A stretch of DNA of 64,000 nucleotides from NCBI GenBank assembly GCA_029212745.1, contig JARGOL010000001.1, positions 105,948 to 169,947 on the forward strand. Direction: 5' to 3'. The notes beneath the pieces are model-generated. The model was not told the origin of the DNA. It saw only the letters and a program-made list of their open reading frames with translations, and did not search any database. Position numbers and translations under genes: made by a program. The stretch is from Alcanivoracaceae bacterium. Lineage in GTDB: Bacteria; Pseudomonadota; Gammaproteobacteria; Pseudomonadales; Alcanivoracaceae. This document shows, in pieces, positions 27,091-36,784 of this stretch; the stretch's first letter is position 1; each line of letters starts with the position of its first letter.

Positions 27091-28083
27091 ATGAAATGCC
27101 TGGTAACCGGTGCCAACGGCTTCCTCGGCACCAACCTGGTTCGCGAACTGGTTACGGAAGGCTGGCAGGTACGGGCCAGCGGTCGCCAGCCCTCACTGAC
27201 GCCGTGGCTCTCCGATCTGCCGGTGGAGTATGCACCCGCGGATATCACCAACGCCGAGGCCGTCAGTGCCGCAGTCAGCGGCTGTGACGTGGTGTTCCAT
27301 GTGGCTGGCGATACCTCTTTCTGGAAGCGCCTTTACCCGCGCCAGCGTGCTGCCAATGTGGATGGCACCGTGAATGTAGCGCGTGCCTGCCTGTCCCACG
27401 GCATCCGCCGCATGGTACACACCAGCACCGCTGATGTGTTCGGTTATGACCCGGCCGGTGGCACCGTGGATGAACACCATGGTTTCAATTACACCGGCAT
27501 GGACTACCACTACGGCGAAACCAAACGGGAGGCCGACCGGCAACTGCGTGCTGTCATGGCCGAGGGACTTGACGCCGTGCTGGTCCACCCGGGCTCGATT
27601 ATCGGGCCATGGGACCATACGCTGCAGTTCGGCCGTCTTTTCTTCGAACTCAAGCAGGGCAAGGTGCCCGCATCCCCGCCGGGCGGCGCCTCTTTCTGCC
27701 ATGCGCGGGAAGTCGCACGTGCGCACATTCGTGCCGCAGACGTGGGCGAACCGGGGCAGAGCTACCTGCTCGCCGGAAATGACGCCAACAACGTGCCCCA
27801 CGCAGCGCTGATGGCATTGATGGCGCAGGCGGTGGGCGCCAGTCCGCCACGCTGGACCCTGCCGGAGTGGTTGTTCGTGGCCTACGCCTGGGGCTGCGAA
27901 CAGGTATCTGGCATCACTGGCAAGGCGCCCCAGATCAATCCCGGCCAGGCCCGCTACATGTCACGCCCCCAGTACTGCGACAGCAGCAAGGCGCAGGCGG
28001 CACTGGACTATCGTGTGCCCGACTTGTCCACCTGCGTGGAAGACGCTCTGGCCTGGTACCGCAACCACGGCTTTGACATCTGA
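27091..28083 (+). CDS. Extended SDR, NAD-dependent epimerase/dehydratase family
   Basis: The 330-residue protein is an extended SDR with the start CLVTGANGFLGTNLV (TGxxGxxG), HVAGDTSFW after beta-4, TSTADVFG with the catalytic Ser/Thr position and YHYGETK with Tyr and Lys of the active site. It resembles the dihydroflavonol reductase/3-beta-hydroxysteroid dehydrogenase branch, often found with hopanoid or other lipid genes. Substrate unknown. ATGs at 27085 and 27091 are both possible; the second begins right at MKCLVTGANG and has better spacing from GGACGGGA. Confidence 0.83.
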   Translation: MKCLVTGANGFLGTNLVRELVTEGWQVRASGRQPSLTPWLSDLPVEYAPADITNAEAVSAAVSGCDVVFHVAGDTSFWKRLYPRQRAANVDGTVNVARACLSHGIRRMVHTSTADVFGYDPAGGTVDEHHGFNYTGMDYHYGETKREADRQLRAVMAEGLDAVLVHPGSIIGPWDHTLQFGRLFFELKQGKVPASPPGGASFCHAREVARAHIRAADVGEPGQSYLLAGNDANNVPHAALMALMAQAVGASPPRWTLPEWLFVAYAWGCEQVSGITGKAPQINPGQARYMSRPQYCDSSKAQAALDYRVPDLSTCVEDALAWYRNHGFDI

Positions 28084-28211
28084 CCTCCGCCCTGCCCACT
28101 CCCGGGCGATGACCTGCATCAATAACGGGCCAGATTGCGGCTCCACAGCCGCCGGAATCTGGTAGCATGCGCGCCGTAACCTCAATAGGCCCCACCCTGG
28201 ATTACGCTGCC

Positions 28212-29660
28212 ATGCCCAAGCTGATTCGCACCCTGCTGTTGCTGCTTCCCGGACTGATGACCGCCCTGCCCGCCCATGCGGCGGCCGGCCCCATCGACCT
28301 GACCAACTCCACCGTCGGCGGCATCGCCCTGACCATCTTTGTGCTCGCCTACCTGCTGGTGATGGGCGAGGAACGACTTAACCTGCGCAAATCCAAGCCG
28401 GTACTGGTGGCTGCGGGCATCATCTGGGCACTGATTGGCTGGGTCTACGTGGCCGAGGGCATGCCCGGCCCCACCGAACATGCGTTCCGGGAAACGCTGC
28501 TGGAATTCGCTGAACTGATGCTGTTCCTGCTGGTGGCGATGACCTATATCAACGCCATGGAAGAGCGCAATGTTTTCGACGCGTTGCGCGCCTGGATGCT
28601 GCGCCGTGGCTTCCGTTACCGCTCCCTGTTCTGGCTCACCGGCACTCTTGCCTTCCTCATCTCGCCGATTGCCGACAACCTGACCACCGCCCTGCTGATG
28701 TGCGCGGTGGTGACCAAGGTGGGCGAAGGGGATAACCGCTTCATCAACCTGGCCTGTATCAACATCGTGGTCGGTGCGAACGCCGGTGGCGCCTTCAGCC
28801 CGTTTGGCGATATCACCACGCTGATGGTCTGGCAGGCCGGCATGGTGAAGTTCTACGAGTTCTTCGCGCTGCTGTTGCCCGCCATCGTTAATTTCCTGGT
28901 GCCCGCGGTGGTGATGAGCCTGTTCGTCCGCAACGAGGCCCCCAGCGCCGTCTCCGAGGACGTGGAAATGAAGCGCGGTGCCCGGCGCATCGTGCTGTTG
29001 TTCCTGCTTACGGTAGCTTCGGCCGTAGCCGGACACACCCTGCTGCACCTGCCACCGGTGCTGGGCATGATGACCGGCCTGGGTTACCTGCAGTTCTTTG
29101 GCTACTACCTGCGCCAGACGCCGGACAAGAAACTGATCCGGGCCCGCCTGCGTGCCGAACGCAAGGGCGACCGGGAAGCGCTGCAGCGTCTTGGCAGTGT
29201 GGTGCCGTTTGACGTGTTCAACCGTGTGGCACGTGCCGAGTGGGACACCCTGCTGTTTTTCTACGGCGTGGTGATGTGTGTGGGTGGCCTGGGCTACATG
29301 GGTTACCTGGGCGTGATGTCCACGGCGCTGTTCACCGAGCTCGGGGCCACCTACGCCAATATCCTGCTGGGCCTGATATCGGCGGTGGTCGACAACATTC
29401 CGGTGATGTTCGCCGTGCTCACCATGCAACCGGACATGTCCCATGGCCACTGGCTGCTGATCACCCTCACCGCTGGCGTCGGTGGCAGCCTGCTGTCCAT
29501 TGGCTCGGCGGCAGGCGTGGCACTGATGGGCCAGGCCCGTGGCCAGTACACCTTCATGGGCCACCTGCGCTGGAGCCCGATCATCCTGCTCGGCTACATT
29601 GCCAGTGTGGCGGTGCACCTGACGCTCAATGCCGACAGTTTCCAGGTGTTCGGGCCCTGA
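28212..29660 (+). CDS. nhaD: Na+/H+ antiporter NhaD
   Basis: The 482-residue protein has a leader followed by about 12-13 membrane segments and matches the NhaD antiporter family: LVMGEERLNLRKSKPVL near the start, the SPIADNLTTAL segment and VGANAGGAFSPFGDITTLMVW as the substrate-binding core. It exports Na+ in exchange for protons across the cytoplasmic membrane and is common in marine and halotolerant bacteria. An in-frame ATG at 28167 would add 15 residues; 28212 puts the hydrophobic leader at the N-terminus. It is a single gene. Confidence 0.92.
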   Translation: MPKLIRTLLLLLPGLMTALPAHAAAGPIDLTNSTVGGIALTIFVLAYLLVMGEERLNLRKSKPVLVAAGIIWALIGWVYVAEGMPGPTEHAFRETLLEFAELMLFLLVAMTYINAMEERNVFDALRAWMLRRGFRYRSLFWLTGTLAFLISPIADNLTTALLMCAVVTKVGEGDNRFINLACINIVVGANAGGAFSPFGDITTLMVWQAGMVKFYEFFALLLPAIVNFLVPAVVMSLFVRNEAPSAVSEDVEMKRGARRIVLLFLLTVASAVAGHTLLHLPPVLGMMTGLGYLQFFGYYLRQTPDKKLIRARLRAERKGDREALQRLGSVVPFDVFNRVARAEWDTLLFFYGVVMCVGGLGYMGYLGVMSTALFTELGATYANILLGLISAVVDNIPVMFAVLTMQPDMSHGHWLLITLTAGVGGSLLSIGSAAGVALMGQARGQYTFMGHLRWSPIILLGYIASVAVHLTLNADSFQVFGP

Positions 29661-29762
29661 CTGGCAACAACAGCGGCAGGTGCCCGCAACAGCCCTGCCG
29701 CCTCCCCCTGACAGGCACCGCCAGCGGCATGCTAAGCTGGTGGTGAATCAGGGAAGCCCGTC

Positions 29763-30629
29763 ATGGATCGATCTCAACGCGGACAATACGCCATTGCCTT
29801 TGCCATCGCCCTGCTGGCGGCGGCCCTGTGGCATATCGGCAGCAGCCTGCCCGAGCTGAACCGCAACCTCGACGCCATCAACCGTTCCGCCGATGCGGCG
29901 ACGGACCAGCTTCCGGCGCTGGTCGCCGTGGCTGACCGCTACGAGCCACATATCACTCCCCTGCTTGAAGAGATTGCCGCGTCCCGTGCCACGGTGGACA
30001 GCATCGTTGCCGAAACTCAGGCCTACCGACAGGAATTGCCAGCGCTGTACCAGCGCCTGGATACACTGGATGCACAGCTCACTGCCCTGGAAGCGTCGTT
30101 GCCGGATGTTCTTGAGCGGGTCGATGCCGGCCTGGCCGAATCGCGGGCCTGGCGCCCGCTCAGCAACGATGCCGTGCAGGAGGCCACGCACTGGCGCGAA
30201 GCCATACCGGGTTACCTGGACCGCTCGGAGGCACTCGTGGCCAGCGCACGCAAGGCCGGCCAGGAAGCATCCTCGGGGATGGTGACCGGCTTCTTCAGTG
30301 GCGCCCTGTCACTGCCATTCAGGGCCCTCGGCAACGTCAGCAGCCTGGTGGACCCGCGCTCCCTGTCTGCACGCCACCTGACCGAGGAAGACTGGACCTA
30401 CCTGCGCAACGGCGCCATCGTACTGCTGTCGAAACCGGAACAGGCGGTGGCCCAGTGGCAGTCAGACACCTCCGGACACCGCGGCACTATCCAGATCAGC
30501 AACAGCACCCGCACCGACAGCCGCGAGTGTCACCAGTTGCTGATCACCAACCACTTTTCCAATGACCGTTCGGAAACCCTGAAGGAAAAGGTATGCAAGG
30601 GGGATGACGGCATCTGGGCGGTGCAATAG
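29763..30629 (+). CDS. Membrane-anchored coiled-coil protein, function unknown
   Basis: The 288-residue protein has one N-terminal membrane segment (about 9-27), then a long heptad-rich region (about 30-160) that should lie in the periplasm. A Gly/Ser-rich hydrophobic stretch follows (SSGMVTGFFSGALSLPF), then a C-terminal domain with two Cys (RECHQLL, KVCKGDDGIWAV) that resembles small periplasmic surface-antigen tails. I recognise no family. It follows nhaD by 102 bases and is convergent with the flavoprotein gene by six bases. Confidence 0.7.
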   Translation: MDRSQRGQYAIAFAIALLAAALWHIGSSLPELNRNLDAINRSADAATDQLPALVAVADRYEPHITPLLEEIAASRATVDSIVAETQAYRQELPALYQRLDTLDAQLTALEASLPDVLERVDAGLAESRAWRPLSNDAVQEATHWREAIPGYLDRSEALVASARKAGQEASSGMVTGFFSGALSLPFRALGNVSSLVDPRSLSARHLTEEDWTYLRNGAIVLLSKPEQAVAQWQSDTSGHRGTIQISNSTRTDSRECHQLLITNHFSNDRSETLKEKVCKGDDGIWAVQ

Positions 30630-30635
30630 GCCGGG

Positions 30636-31841
30636 TCAGACCACCTGCCCGGCACAGAAGCCGGATGCCCAGGCCCACTGGAAGTTGTAGCCGCCCAGCT
30701 GGCCAGTGACGTCCAGCACTTCACCGATAAAGAACAGGCCAGGCACATCCCGGGCCTCGAAGGTCTGCGAGGAAATCGCGTCCGTGGCCACGCCGCCCAG
30801 GGTCACCTCCGCCGTGCGATAGCCCTCGGTGCCGGCAGGCACCAGCGACCAGCGCTGCAGCGTGGACACCATGTGCTCAAGCGCCGTGTTACTCATTTCC
30901 TGGAAGGGCCGGTCCCATTGGTGACGCGTGACCAGTGCACTGGCCAGGCGGCGGGGCAGCTGCTGGCCCAGCCACGCCGCGGGCAGACCGGCAGGGCGCT
31001 GCTTGCGCTCGGCAACCAGCGTGTTGAGCAGATCCCCATGGGCCGGCAACAGATTGACGGTGAGCGCATCACCGGGCTGCCAGTAGGCGGAAATCTGCAA
31101 CATGGCCGGACCACTGAGCCCCCTGTGCGTGACCAGCATGGGTTCGCGGAAGTGCTGGCCGTTGCAGCTCACCGCCACCTCGCAACTGACACCGGACAAC
31201 GGCGCCAGCCATGCCTTGTCATCCGGATGCAGGGTAAACGGCACCAGGGCCGCCCGCACCGGCAGTACCGGCAGACCAAACTGCTCTGCCAGGCGATAGC
31301 CGAACGGACTGGCGCCGAGGGTGGGAATGGACAGCCCGCCAGTGGCGACCACCAGCGACTGGCATTCCACGGCAGCGTCCCCCACCTGCAGGCGCCAGTG
31401 GCCCGGCCCATGTTCAACCTGCCCCACTTCGGTATCAAGGCGCACCTCGGCACCCGCCCAGTCGCACTCGGCAAGCAGCAGGTTGAGGATATCCTTGCTG
31501 CTGTCCTGGCAGAACAGCTGACCCGGGCCCTTTTCACACCAGTCGATACCATGACGTTCCACCAGCTCCAGGAACATGGCCGGGGTATAGCGTTTCAGTG
31601 CTGATATGCAAAAGTGCGGATTGGCGGAAATGAAATTTGCCGGTGTCGTGTTCATGTTGGTGAAATTGCAGCGGCCGCCACCGGACATGAGGATCTTCTT
31701 GCCGGCCTTGTTGGCATGATCCACCACCAGCACATCACGACCGCGATAACCGGCCGTGTGGGCACACATCAGGCCTGCGGCACCGGCACCGATGACCACG
31801 ACATCCACGACTCTGCTTTTCTCGGGCACTGTGTACTCCAT
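30636..31841 (-). CDS. BaiN/YhiN (HI0933-like) FAD-dependent flavoprotein
   Basis: The 401-residue protein begins with the FAD-binding motif VVVIGAGAAGLMCA, then has KKILMSGGGRCNFTN, a hallmark of the HI0933/YhiN family, and ends with GEVLDVTGQLGGYNFQWAWASG, also diagnostic. Members are annotated as NAD(P)/FAD-dependent oxidoreductases. BaiN in gut bacteria acts on bile-acid intermediates, but the role of proteobacterial members is not established. The ATG at 31841 is chosen; 52 codons of open frame upstream lack similarity to the family. It is divergent from the HDOD kinase gene. Confidence 0.88.
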   Translation of the reverse strand: MEYTVPEKSRVVDVVVIGAGAAGLMCAHTAGYRGRDVLVVDHANKAGKKILMSGGGRCNFTNMNTTPANFISANPHFCISALKRYTPAMFLELVERHGIDWCEKGPGQLFCQDSSKDILNLLLAECDWAGAEVRLDTEVGQVEHGPGHWRLQVGDAAVECQSLVVATGGLSIPTLGASPFGYRLAEQFGLPVLPVRAALVPFTLHPDDKAWLAPLSGVSCEVAVSCNGQHFREPMLVTHRGLSGPAMLQISAYWQPGDALTVNLLPAHGDLLNTLVAERKQRPAGLPAAWLGQQLPRRLASALVTRHQWDRPFQEMSNTALEHMVSTLQRWSLVPAGTEGYRTAEVTLGGVATDAISSQTFEARDVPGLFFIGEVLDVTGQLGGYNFQWAWASGFCAGQVV

Positions 31842-32185
31842 AGGTCCGTGGCCGCGGCGCGCATTGTAGCAATATCCACCGTCATAACGGCCCATCGCGA
31901 CTGTCGTCCGCCCACATTTCATTGCCTGTCCGCACAAGCGGAAAACAGTTTGCGCGGCAGTGTATACCCAATGGGACCACAAACGACCGAAGGGCAATCA
32001 GCCATGCTGCTATTGTGCGGCGCGCTAGTACCAAACTACCCGGGTACTGCTACGAACATGAGATGATTTACAGTGATCAGGGTGCTTTCTATTATCAGCC
32101 AGCGCAGGCAGGAAACTCCGCAACAATCCGCTGCCTGCGTTCGGGGAGGGAAATGGACAAGCGCCATAGGACCGGGCAATAGGCC
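31842..32185. other. Divergent intergenic region, no gene seen
   Basis: These 344 bases separate the flavoprotein gene and the HDOD kinase gene. They are less GC-rich than their surroundings and contain one good sigma-70-like promoter for the kinase (32067-32095). An open frame at 31922-32182 has unnatural composition and no ribosome-binding site, so it is not called. Confidence 0.5.
32067..32095 (+). promoter_or_regulatory. Sigma-70-like promoter of the HDOD kinase operon
   Basis: TTTACA and TATTAT are separated by exactly 17 bases; each matches the consensus hexamer at five of six positions. Transcription would start near 32102, giving a leader of about 84 bases before the GTG start. Confidence 0.55.
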
Positions 32186-34264
32186 GTGATCAGCAACGAT
32201 TCCAGCCACGCCCGTACATTGAGTCTGTCCCACCATCTGCTTCGTTTCTTCGAGGCAAGCACAACTGCCCCCGTCAATAAGGCACTGCTCACCAACCTGC
32301 TGCGCGAAGACCCGGCGTTACTGGCCAATTTTCTCGACACCACCGGATGCGCCTGCCCGGTGCATCCACGGACCGACAGCAACTGGCTGGCATCACTGCT
32401 GGACAGCGCCAGCGACAGCGAGATTCACCGCTTCGCGGTGAGCTGCGTGCAGCCCTGGCTGACGGCGGAACTGGATGACGAGCACTGGATGCAGCTTCGT
32501 CACCAGCTGATCAGGGCGCACCGGGTATCTGCCCTTTGCGCACAGCTGGCTGCCCATGTCGATGGTCTTGATACAGAAGAGGCGTCACTGGCGGGCCTGT
32601 TTTTCAACCTCGGCCAGTTGATGCTTTTCGCCCAGTCGCCATCACGTTTTACCCTGTCGCAACCCGCGGCAGAATCAGCCCCGGTACTGGAAGACGAGAA
32701 ACGCCAGTGGGGGACGGACCATCTCAGTCTGGCGGCACGTCGCATGCGTCGCTGGCCACTGGACAGCCATCTTGTCGATGCCGTCCAGCTCCTGTTCCAG
32801 CCGGCCGATCACTATGACAACAGCACCCTGCTGGTGCGCACCCTGCACCTGGCCGAGCGCCTGCTGCGCAAGGCCCCGGTGGATGCGGGTGCCGTCAGAG
32901 ATGCCAGCCGTCTGCTCGGCATCGAAACCGCTGTCATCAAACAGTGCCTGGACACGGCACGCAGCAGCACAGACGCCCTGAGCTGGGTAAAACTTGATCC
33001 GGACGCTTTCTGCGCACGGCAGAACGAGGCTGTCACGGACCTGCGCAGCGCACTGGGCAGTCTGGCCCTGCGCCAGGTCTCACACCTGGAGTTGGCCAGT
33101 GCCCGTTCGCTGGATTCGCTGGCTACCATGGCCGCGCGACAGCTGGCGCCCTACTTTGGCCAGACCGCGCTGTTTCTTGCTAGCGCCGACCGCCGCTACC
33201 TGCATGGGTATCCCGCACCGGGGCAGGCACAGCGCCTGGCGGATATGCGCGCGCCACTGCAACCCGGTGACAACCTGGTCGCGCACGCGCTGCTGGAGAA
33301 TGAAGCAACCGATTCCCTCGACGCAGAGTCATTTGCGTTGAGCATGCTGGACCGGCAGATCGAATTGCTGATGGGCGGTACCGGGTTCTGCTGCCTGCCG
33401 CTGACCACGGCAGACGCCCGGCTGGGTGTGATGGTGCTACGCCTGGACAGTCCTGACCAACGTGCGCTGCTCGACAACCATATGGTGCGCGGCATTATCA
33501 GCAACATGGCACAGCTCCTGCAGGGCTTTCTTGCAAGTAGTGATCCGTCAGCCAGCGAGCAGCCGGCCCAGCTGGTCCGTGAGATCTATCATGAGCTGTC
33601 CAACCCGATTACAGCCATGCGCAACCAGGTCTATGTCCTCAAGCGCAAATCCAGTGATGGCGACCGCGCCACACTGGATCAACTGGACAACGAAATTACA
33701 CGCATCGCCGAGATGCTGTCACAGTACCGGCAACGTTCTCAGAACCTGGCCCAGGCGTCCGACACCCTGGACATCAATCGGGTCATTCGTGAAGCGACGG
33801 CCCGCATCATTGACCAGTCAGACAGCGGACGCACTGTAGAGATGCAACTGGATGACGGCCTGCCCAGCATACGGGCAAACCGTCTGGCCCTGGAGCAGAT
33901 CCTTGCCAACCTGATCGGCAATGCCATAGAAGCCACCACAGGAGAGAACACAATCACTGTCACCAGTCACGGCAATTGGCATATCGGCGACGCGCGTTAC
34001 GTGGAGATCGGCATCAGCGACAACGGTCCTGGCCTGCCCGAGCGTGTGCGCGACAACCTTTTCTCACCAGTAAACAGCACCAAGGGCGGCAATCATTCCG
34101 GCCTGGGCCTGTCCATCGTCAAGAACCTGGCCGATGAAATGCAGGCGCTGGTGCATTGCCACAGCGACCGCAGCGGCACCCGGTTCCAGCTACTGGTTCC
34201 CTGCACCACACCTCATAACAACAACAAAAGGGCAATCCAAAATGCCACCACGCAATCCCGGTAA
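32186..34264 (+). CDS. HDOD-domain histidine kinase
   Basis: The 692-residue cytoplasmic protein has an HDOD domain (residues about 15-215), a GAF-like middle (about 300-450) and a histidine kinase core. The H-box is EIYHELSNPI with His469; the ATPase boxes are N579 (ANLIGNAIEA), SDNGPG at 611-616 and GLGLSIV at 639-645. It should autophosphorylate and pass phosphate to the receiver protein encoded next, whose start overlaps this gene by 23 bases. The HDOD domain probably senses or binds a protein or nucleotide partner. The start is a GTG after a weak ribosome-binding site. No membrane segment is present, so the signal is intracellular. Confidence 0.87.
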   Translation: MISNDSSHARTLSLSHHLLRFFEASTTAPVNKALLTNLLREDPALLANFLDTTGCACPVHPRTDSNWLASLLDSASDSEIHRFAVSCVQPWLTAELDDEHWMQLRHQLIRAHRVSALCAQLAAHVDGLDTEEASLAGLFFNLGQLMLFAQSPSRFTLSQPAAESAPVLEDEKRQWGTDHLSLAARRMRRWPLDSHLVDAVQLLFQPADHYDNSTLLVRTLHLAERLLRKAPVDAGAVRDASRLLGIETAVIKQCLDTARSSTDALSWVKLDPDAFCARQNEAVTDLRSALGSLALRQVSHLELASARSLDSLATMAARQLAPYFGQTALFLASADRRYLHGYPAPGQAQRLADMRAPLQPGDNLVAHALLENEATDSLDAESFALSMLDRQIELLMGGTGFCCLPLTTADARLGVMVLRLDSPDQRALLDNHMVRGIISNMAQLLQGFLASSDPSASEQPAQLVREIYHELSNPITAMRNQVYVLKRKSSDGDRATLDQLDNEITRIAEMLSQYRQRSQNLAQASDTLDINRVIREATARIIDQSDSGRTVEMQLDDGLPSIRANRLALEQILANLIGNAIEATTGENTITVTSHGNWHIGDARYVEIGISDNGPGLPERVRDNLFSPVNSTKGGNHSGLGLSIVKNLADEMQALVHCHSDRSGTRFQLLVPCTTPHNNNKRAIQNATTQSR

Positions 34265-36434
34265 TCGTGCAGAGCAGGCCCATATACTGGTCGTTGATGA
34301 TCAGGACGAGTTGCTCGACAGCCTGTGTGAGTTGCTGCGCCTGGAGGGCTACCAGGTCGATGCCGCCCGCGGTGGCAGGAAGGCCCTTGATCTGCTCAAG
34401 GCCAATGACTACGACGCTGTGCTGCTGGACCTGAGGATGCCTGATATCTCCGGCCATGATGTGCTCAACCACATCAGCGCGGAGCTGCCGGGCCTGCAGA
34501 CCATTGTCGTCAGCGGCGAAACCTCCTTCGACGACGTCAAGGAATGCCTGCGCGAGGGCGCCTACGACTATATCCGCAAGCCTTATGTCCCCGACGAAAT
34601 CCTCACCACACTGAAGAACGCCCTGAAGACCCGGGAAATCCTGCTGCGCCAGCAACAGCTGGAGTTTGCCTTGCGCGACTCGGAACGCCTGCACCGCTAT
34701 ATCGTCAATAACTCGCCGGACATCGTCTACATGCTGGATGAATCCGGCTGTTTCACCTTCGTCAACGACACCCTGAGCAAGCTTCTGCAATATGACCGTG
34801 ACGACCTGATCGGCAAGCACTACTCCCTGCTGGTGCATGAGGACGATCTGGAAATAGCCCGCTACATCTTCAACGAGCGCCGCACCGGCGCACGGGCCAC
34901 CCGAAATGCGGAAATTCGGCTACGCAGCCGCAACCCGTCCAGCGCAGCGCGCTATTTCGACACCCACATCCTGCCTGTTGAGCTCAATTCCACCGGCATC
35001 TACAACAGCCAGACAGGAAAAATGAAAGGTAGCTTCATGGGCACGTACGGCGTCGCGCGAGACGTGACCCATCGCAAGCAGACCGAACAGCTGATCAACT
35101 ACCAGGCCTACCATGACCTGCTCACTGGCCTGCCCAACCGCGCCCTGTTCAATGACCGGCTGCATCAGGCCATTGCCCACGCGCGCCGGATATCGGGCCT
35201 GCTTGCCGTGATGTTCCTGGACCTTGATCGCTTCAAGATCATCAACGATTCCCTCGGTCACGCCATCGGTGACCAGCTCCTGAAGGCCGTGACCCAGAGA
35301 CTCAGTAGCTGCCTGCGCGATGAGGACACGCTGTGTCGTTTTGGTGGCGATGAGTTCACCCTGCTGCTGCCCGATATTCGCGAACGCAAGGACGCCGGCA
35401 CCATCGCCCAGAAAATACTGAATGAGATGGCTGCACCCTTCGTCATCGACGGTCACGAGCTGTATGTGACAACCAGTATCGGCATCGCCATCTACCCGGA
35501 TGCCGGTGAGGAGCTGGAAACCCTGTGCCAGAAGGCCGACATCGCCATGTACTACGTCAAGGCCAATGGCAAGGACAGCTTCCAGTACTTCAACGAAGAC
35601 ATGAACCTTGAATTTACCTCACGGGTAACGCTGGAGCGCGAATTGCGGTTGGCGCTGGAACAGGAGCAGTTCCACATGTTCTTCCAGCCCAAGATCAGCA
35701 GTGCCAGTGGCGAAATCGTGGGCATGGAATCGCTGATTCGCTGGCATCACCCCATCAGGGGCCTGGTGCTACCGGGCGAATTCATACAGCTGGCCGAGGA
35801 CACCAACCTGATCGTGCCCATCGGCAATTGGGCACTGCAGGCCAGCTGTGCGGAGATGGCGCGATGGAATGGTCACAGTGAGCACCGCGTGCGGGTGTCG
35901 GTCAATGTATCGCCCCGGCAGCTTGAGCAGGCCGACTTCGTTCGCTTTGTGCTCGACACCCTGCAACAGCATGGCATCGCCGGGGAACAGCTGGAACTGG
36001 AAATCACGGAAAGCACCATCGTGCACAACAAGAAAAACGTGATCCAGAAGTTGCTGGCGTTAAGCCGTCACGGCATCCGTATTGCCATCGACGATTTCGG
36101 CATGGGCTACAGCTCGCTGTCGTACCTGCAACAGTTTCCCATCCACACGCTCAAGATCGATCGCAACTTCGTCTCGGACATCAACCAGGGACAGCGCGAT
36201 GCCTGCATCGTCGACGCCATCATCGCCCTGGGCAAGGGCCTGGACCTGCACCTGGTGGCAGAAGGTGTGGAAACGCACCTGCAGCTGGAATATCTCAAGC
36301 GACTGGGCTGCACCGAAGTCCAGGGCCACCTGTTCGCCACCGCCCAGCCGGGCAGCCAGATATCAGCGCTATTGGAAAACGGCCTGCTCTATTACAGTGG
36401 TCTTGCGGACGATTCAGCCCCTGCCGCCCATTAG
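34242..36434 (+). CDS. Response regulator with PAS, GGDEF and EAL domains
   Basis: The 730-residue protein has a receiver domain (residues 13-125; phosphoacceptor Asp63, Lys113), a PAS domain (about 148-275), GGDEF (about 290-450; GGDEF at 368-372, inhibitory site RDED at 359-362) and EAL (about 465-715). The EAL signature reads ESL at 496-498, but the metal-binding Glu496, Asn555, Asp617 and Asp618 are kept, so phosphodiesterase activity is likely. It would make and/or degrade cyclic di-GMP under control of the overlapping HDOD kinase gene. The ATG at 34242 follows AAAGGG and lies inside the kinase gene; earlier in-frame codons would lengthen the overlap without adding domain sequence. Confidence 0.9.
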   Translation: MPPRNPGNRAEQAHILVVDDQDELLDSLCELLRLEGYQVDAARGGRKALDLLKANDYDAVLLDLRMPDISGHDVLNHISAELPGLQTIVVSGETSFDDVKECLREGAYDYIRKPYVPDEILTTLKNALKTREILLRQQQLEFALRDSERLHRYIVNNSPDIVYMLDESGCFTFVNDTLSKLLQYDRDDLIGKHYSLLVHEDDLEIARYIFNERRTGARATRNAEIRLRSRNPSSAARYFDTHILPVELNSTGIYNSQTGKMKGSFMGTYGVARDVTHRKQTEQLINYQAYHDLLTGLPNRALFNDRLHQAIAHARRISGLLAVMFLDLDRFKIINDSLGHAIGDQLLKAVTQRLSSCLRDEDTLCRFGGDEFTLLLPDIRERKDAGTIAQKILNEMAAPFVIDGHELYVTTSIGIAIYPDAGEELETLCQKADIAMYYVKANGKDSFQYFNEDMNLEFTSRVTLERELRLALEQEQFHMFFQPKISSASGEIVGMESLIRWHHPIRGLVLPGEFIQLAEDTNLIVPIGNWALQASCAEMARWNGHSEHRVRVSVNVSPRQLEQADFVRFVLDTLQQHGIAGEQLELEITESTIVHNKKNVIQKLLALSRHGIRIAIDDFGMGYSSLSYLQQFPIHTLKIDRNFVSDINQGQRDACIVDAIIALGKGLDLHLVAEGVETHLQLEYLKRLGCTEVQGHLFATAQPGSQISALLENGLLYYSGLADDSAPAAH

Positions 36435-36454
36435 GCGCCAGGGGCGCTTCGGCA

Positions 36455-36670
36455 TCAGCTGTGATCGATGCGGAAGCCGACCTTCAATGTGACCTGGTAG
36501 TGCCCCACCTTGCCGTCTTCAATGTGGCCACGGGTCTCGGTGACTTCGAACCAGTCCATGTGCTTGAGGCTCTTGCTGCACTCGGTCAGCGCGTTCTGTA
36601 CCGCGTCTTCAATGCTGGTGCGTGATGAGCCCACCACTTCCACTTTCTTGTAGGTATGACTATCGCTCAT
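36455..36670 (-). CDS. Dodecin, flavin-binding storage protein
   Basis: The 71-residue protein matches dodecin: SHTYKKVEVVGSSRTSIEDAVQNAL at the start, the conserved Trp in MDWFEVTETRGHI that stacks on the flavin, and a last strand HYQVTLKVGFRI. Dodecins form hollow dodecamers that bind riboflavin/FMN, or coenzyme A and FMN, in the cytoplasm. AAGGAGG lies directly before the ATG. It is convergent with the GGDEF/EAL gene and lies 114 bases downstream of the membrane diguanylate cyclase gene, in the same direction. Confidence 0.93.
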   Translation of the reverse strand: MSDSHTYKKVEVVGSSRTSIEDAVQNALTECSKSLKHMDWFEVTETRGHIEDGKVGHYQVTLKVGFRIDHS

Positions 36671-36784
36671 GCGGCCTCCTTCAAAGCACATTCAACAGTG
36701 ACCGGCATTGATATCGCCGGCCGCGATGTTTCCTACCCTGTGGTCCGAGACGTAGAGTCTGCGTGAACGCTGGTGCCAGACCAG

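Noticed and set aside
28182-29618. 478-codon open frame antisense to nhaD
   Set aside because: Extremely His/Gln-rich translation, the known mirror of a hydrophobic membrane protein gene; no ribosome-binding site.
31922-32182. Short open frame between the flavoprotein and HDOD kinase genes
   Set aside because: No ribosome-binding site, unusual composition, and it spans a good promoter for the kinase gene.
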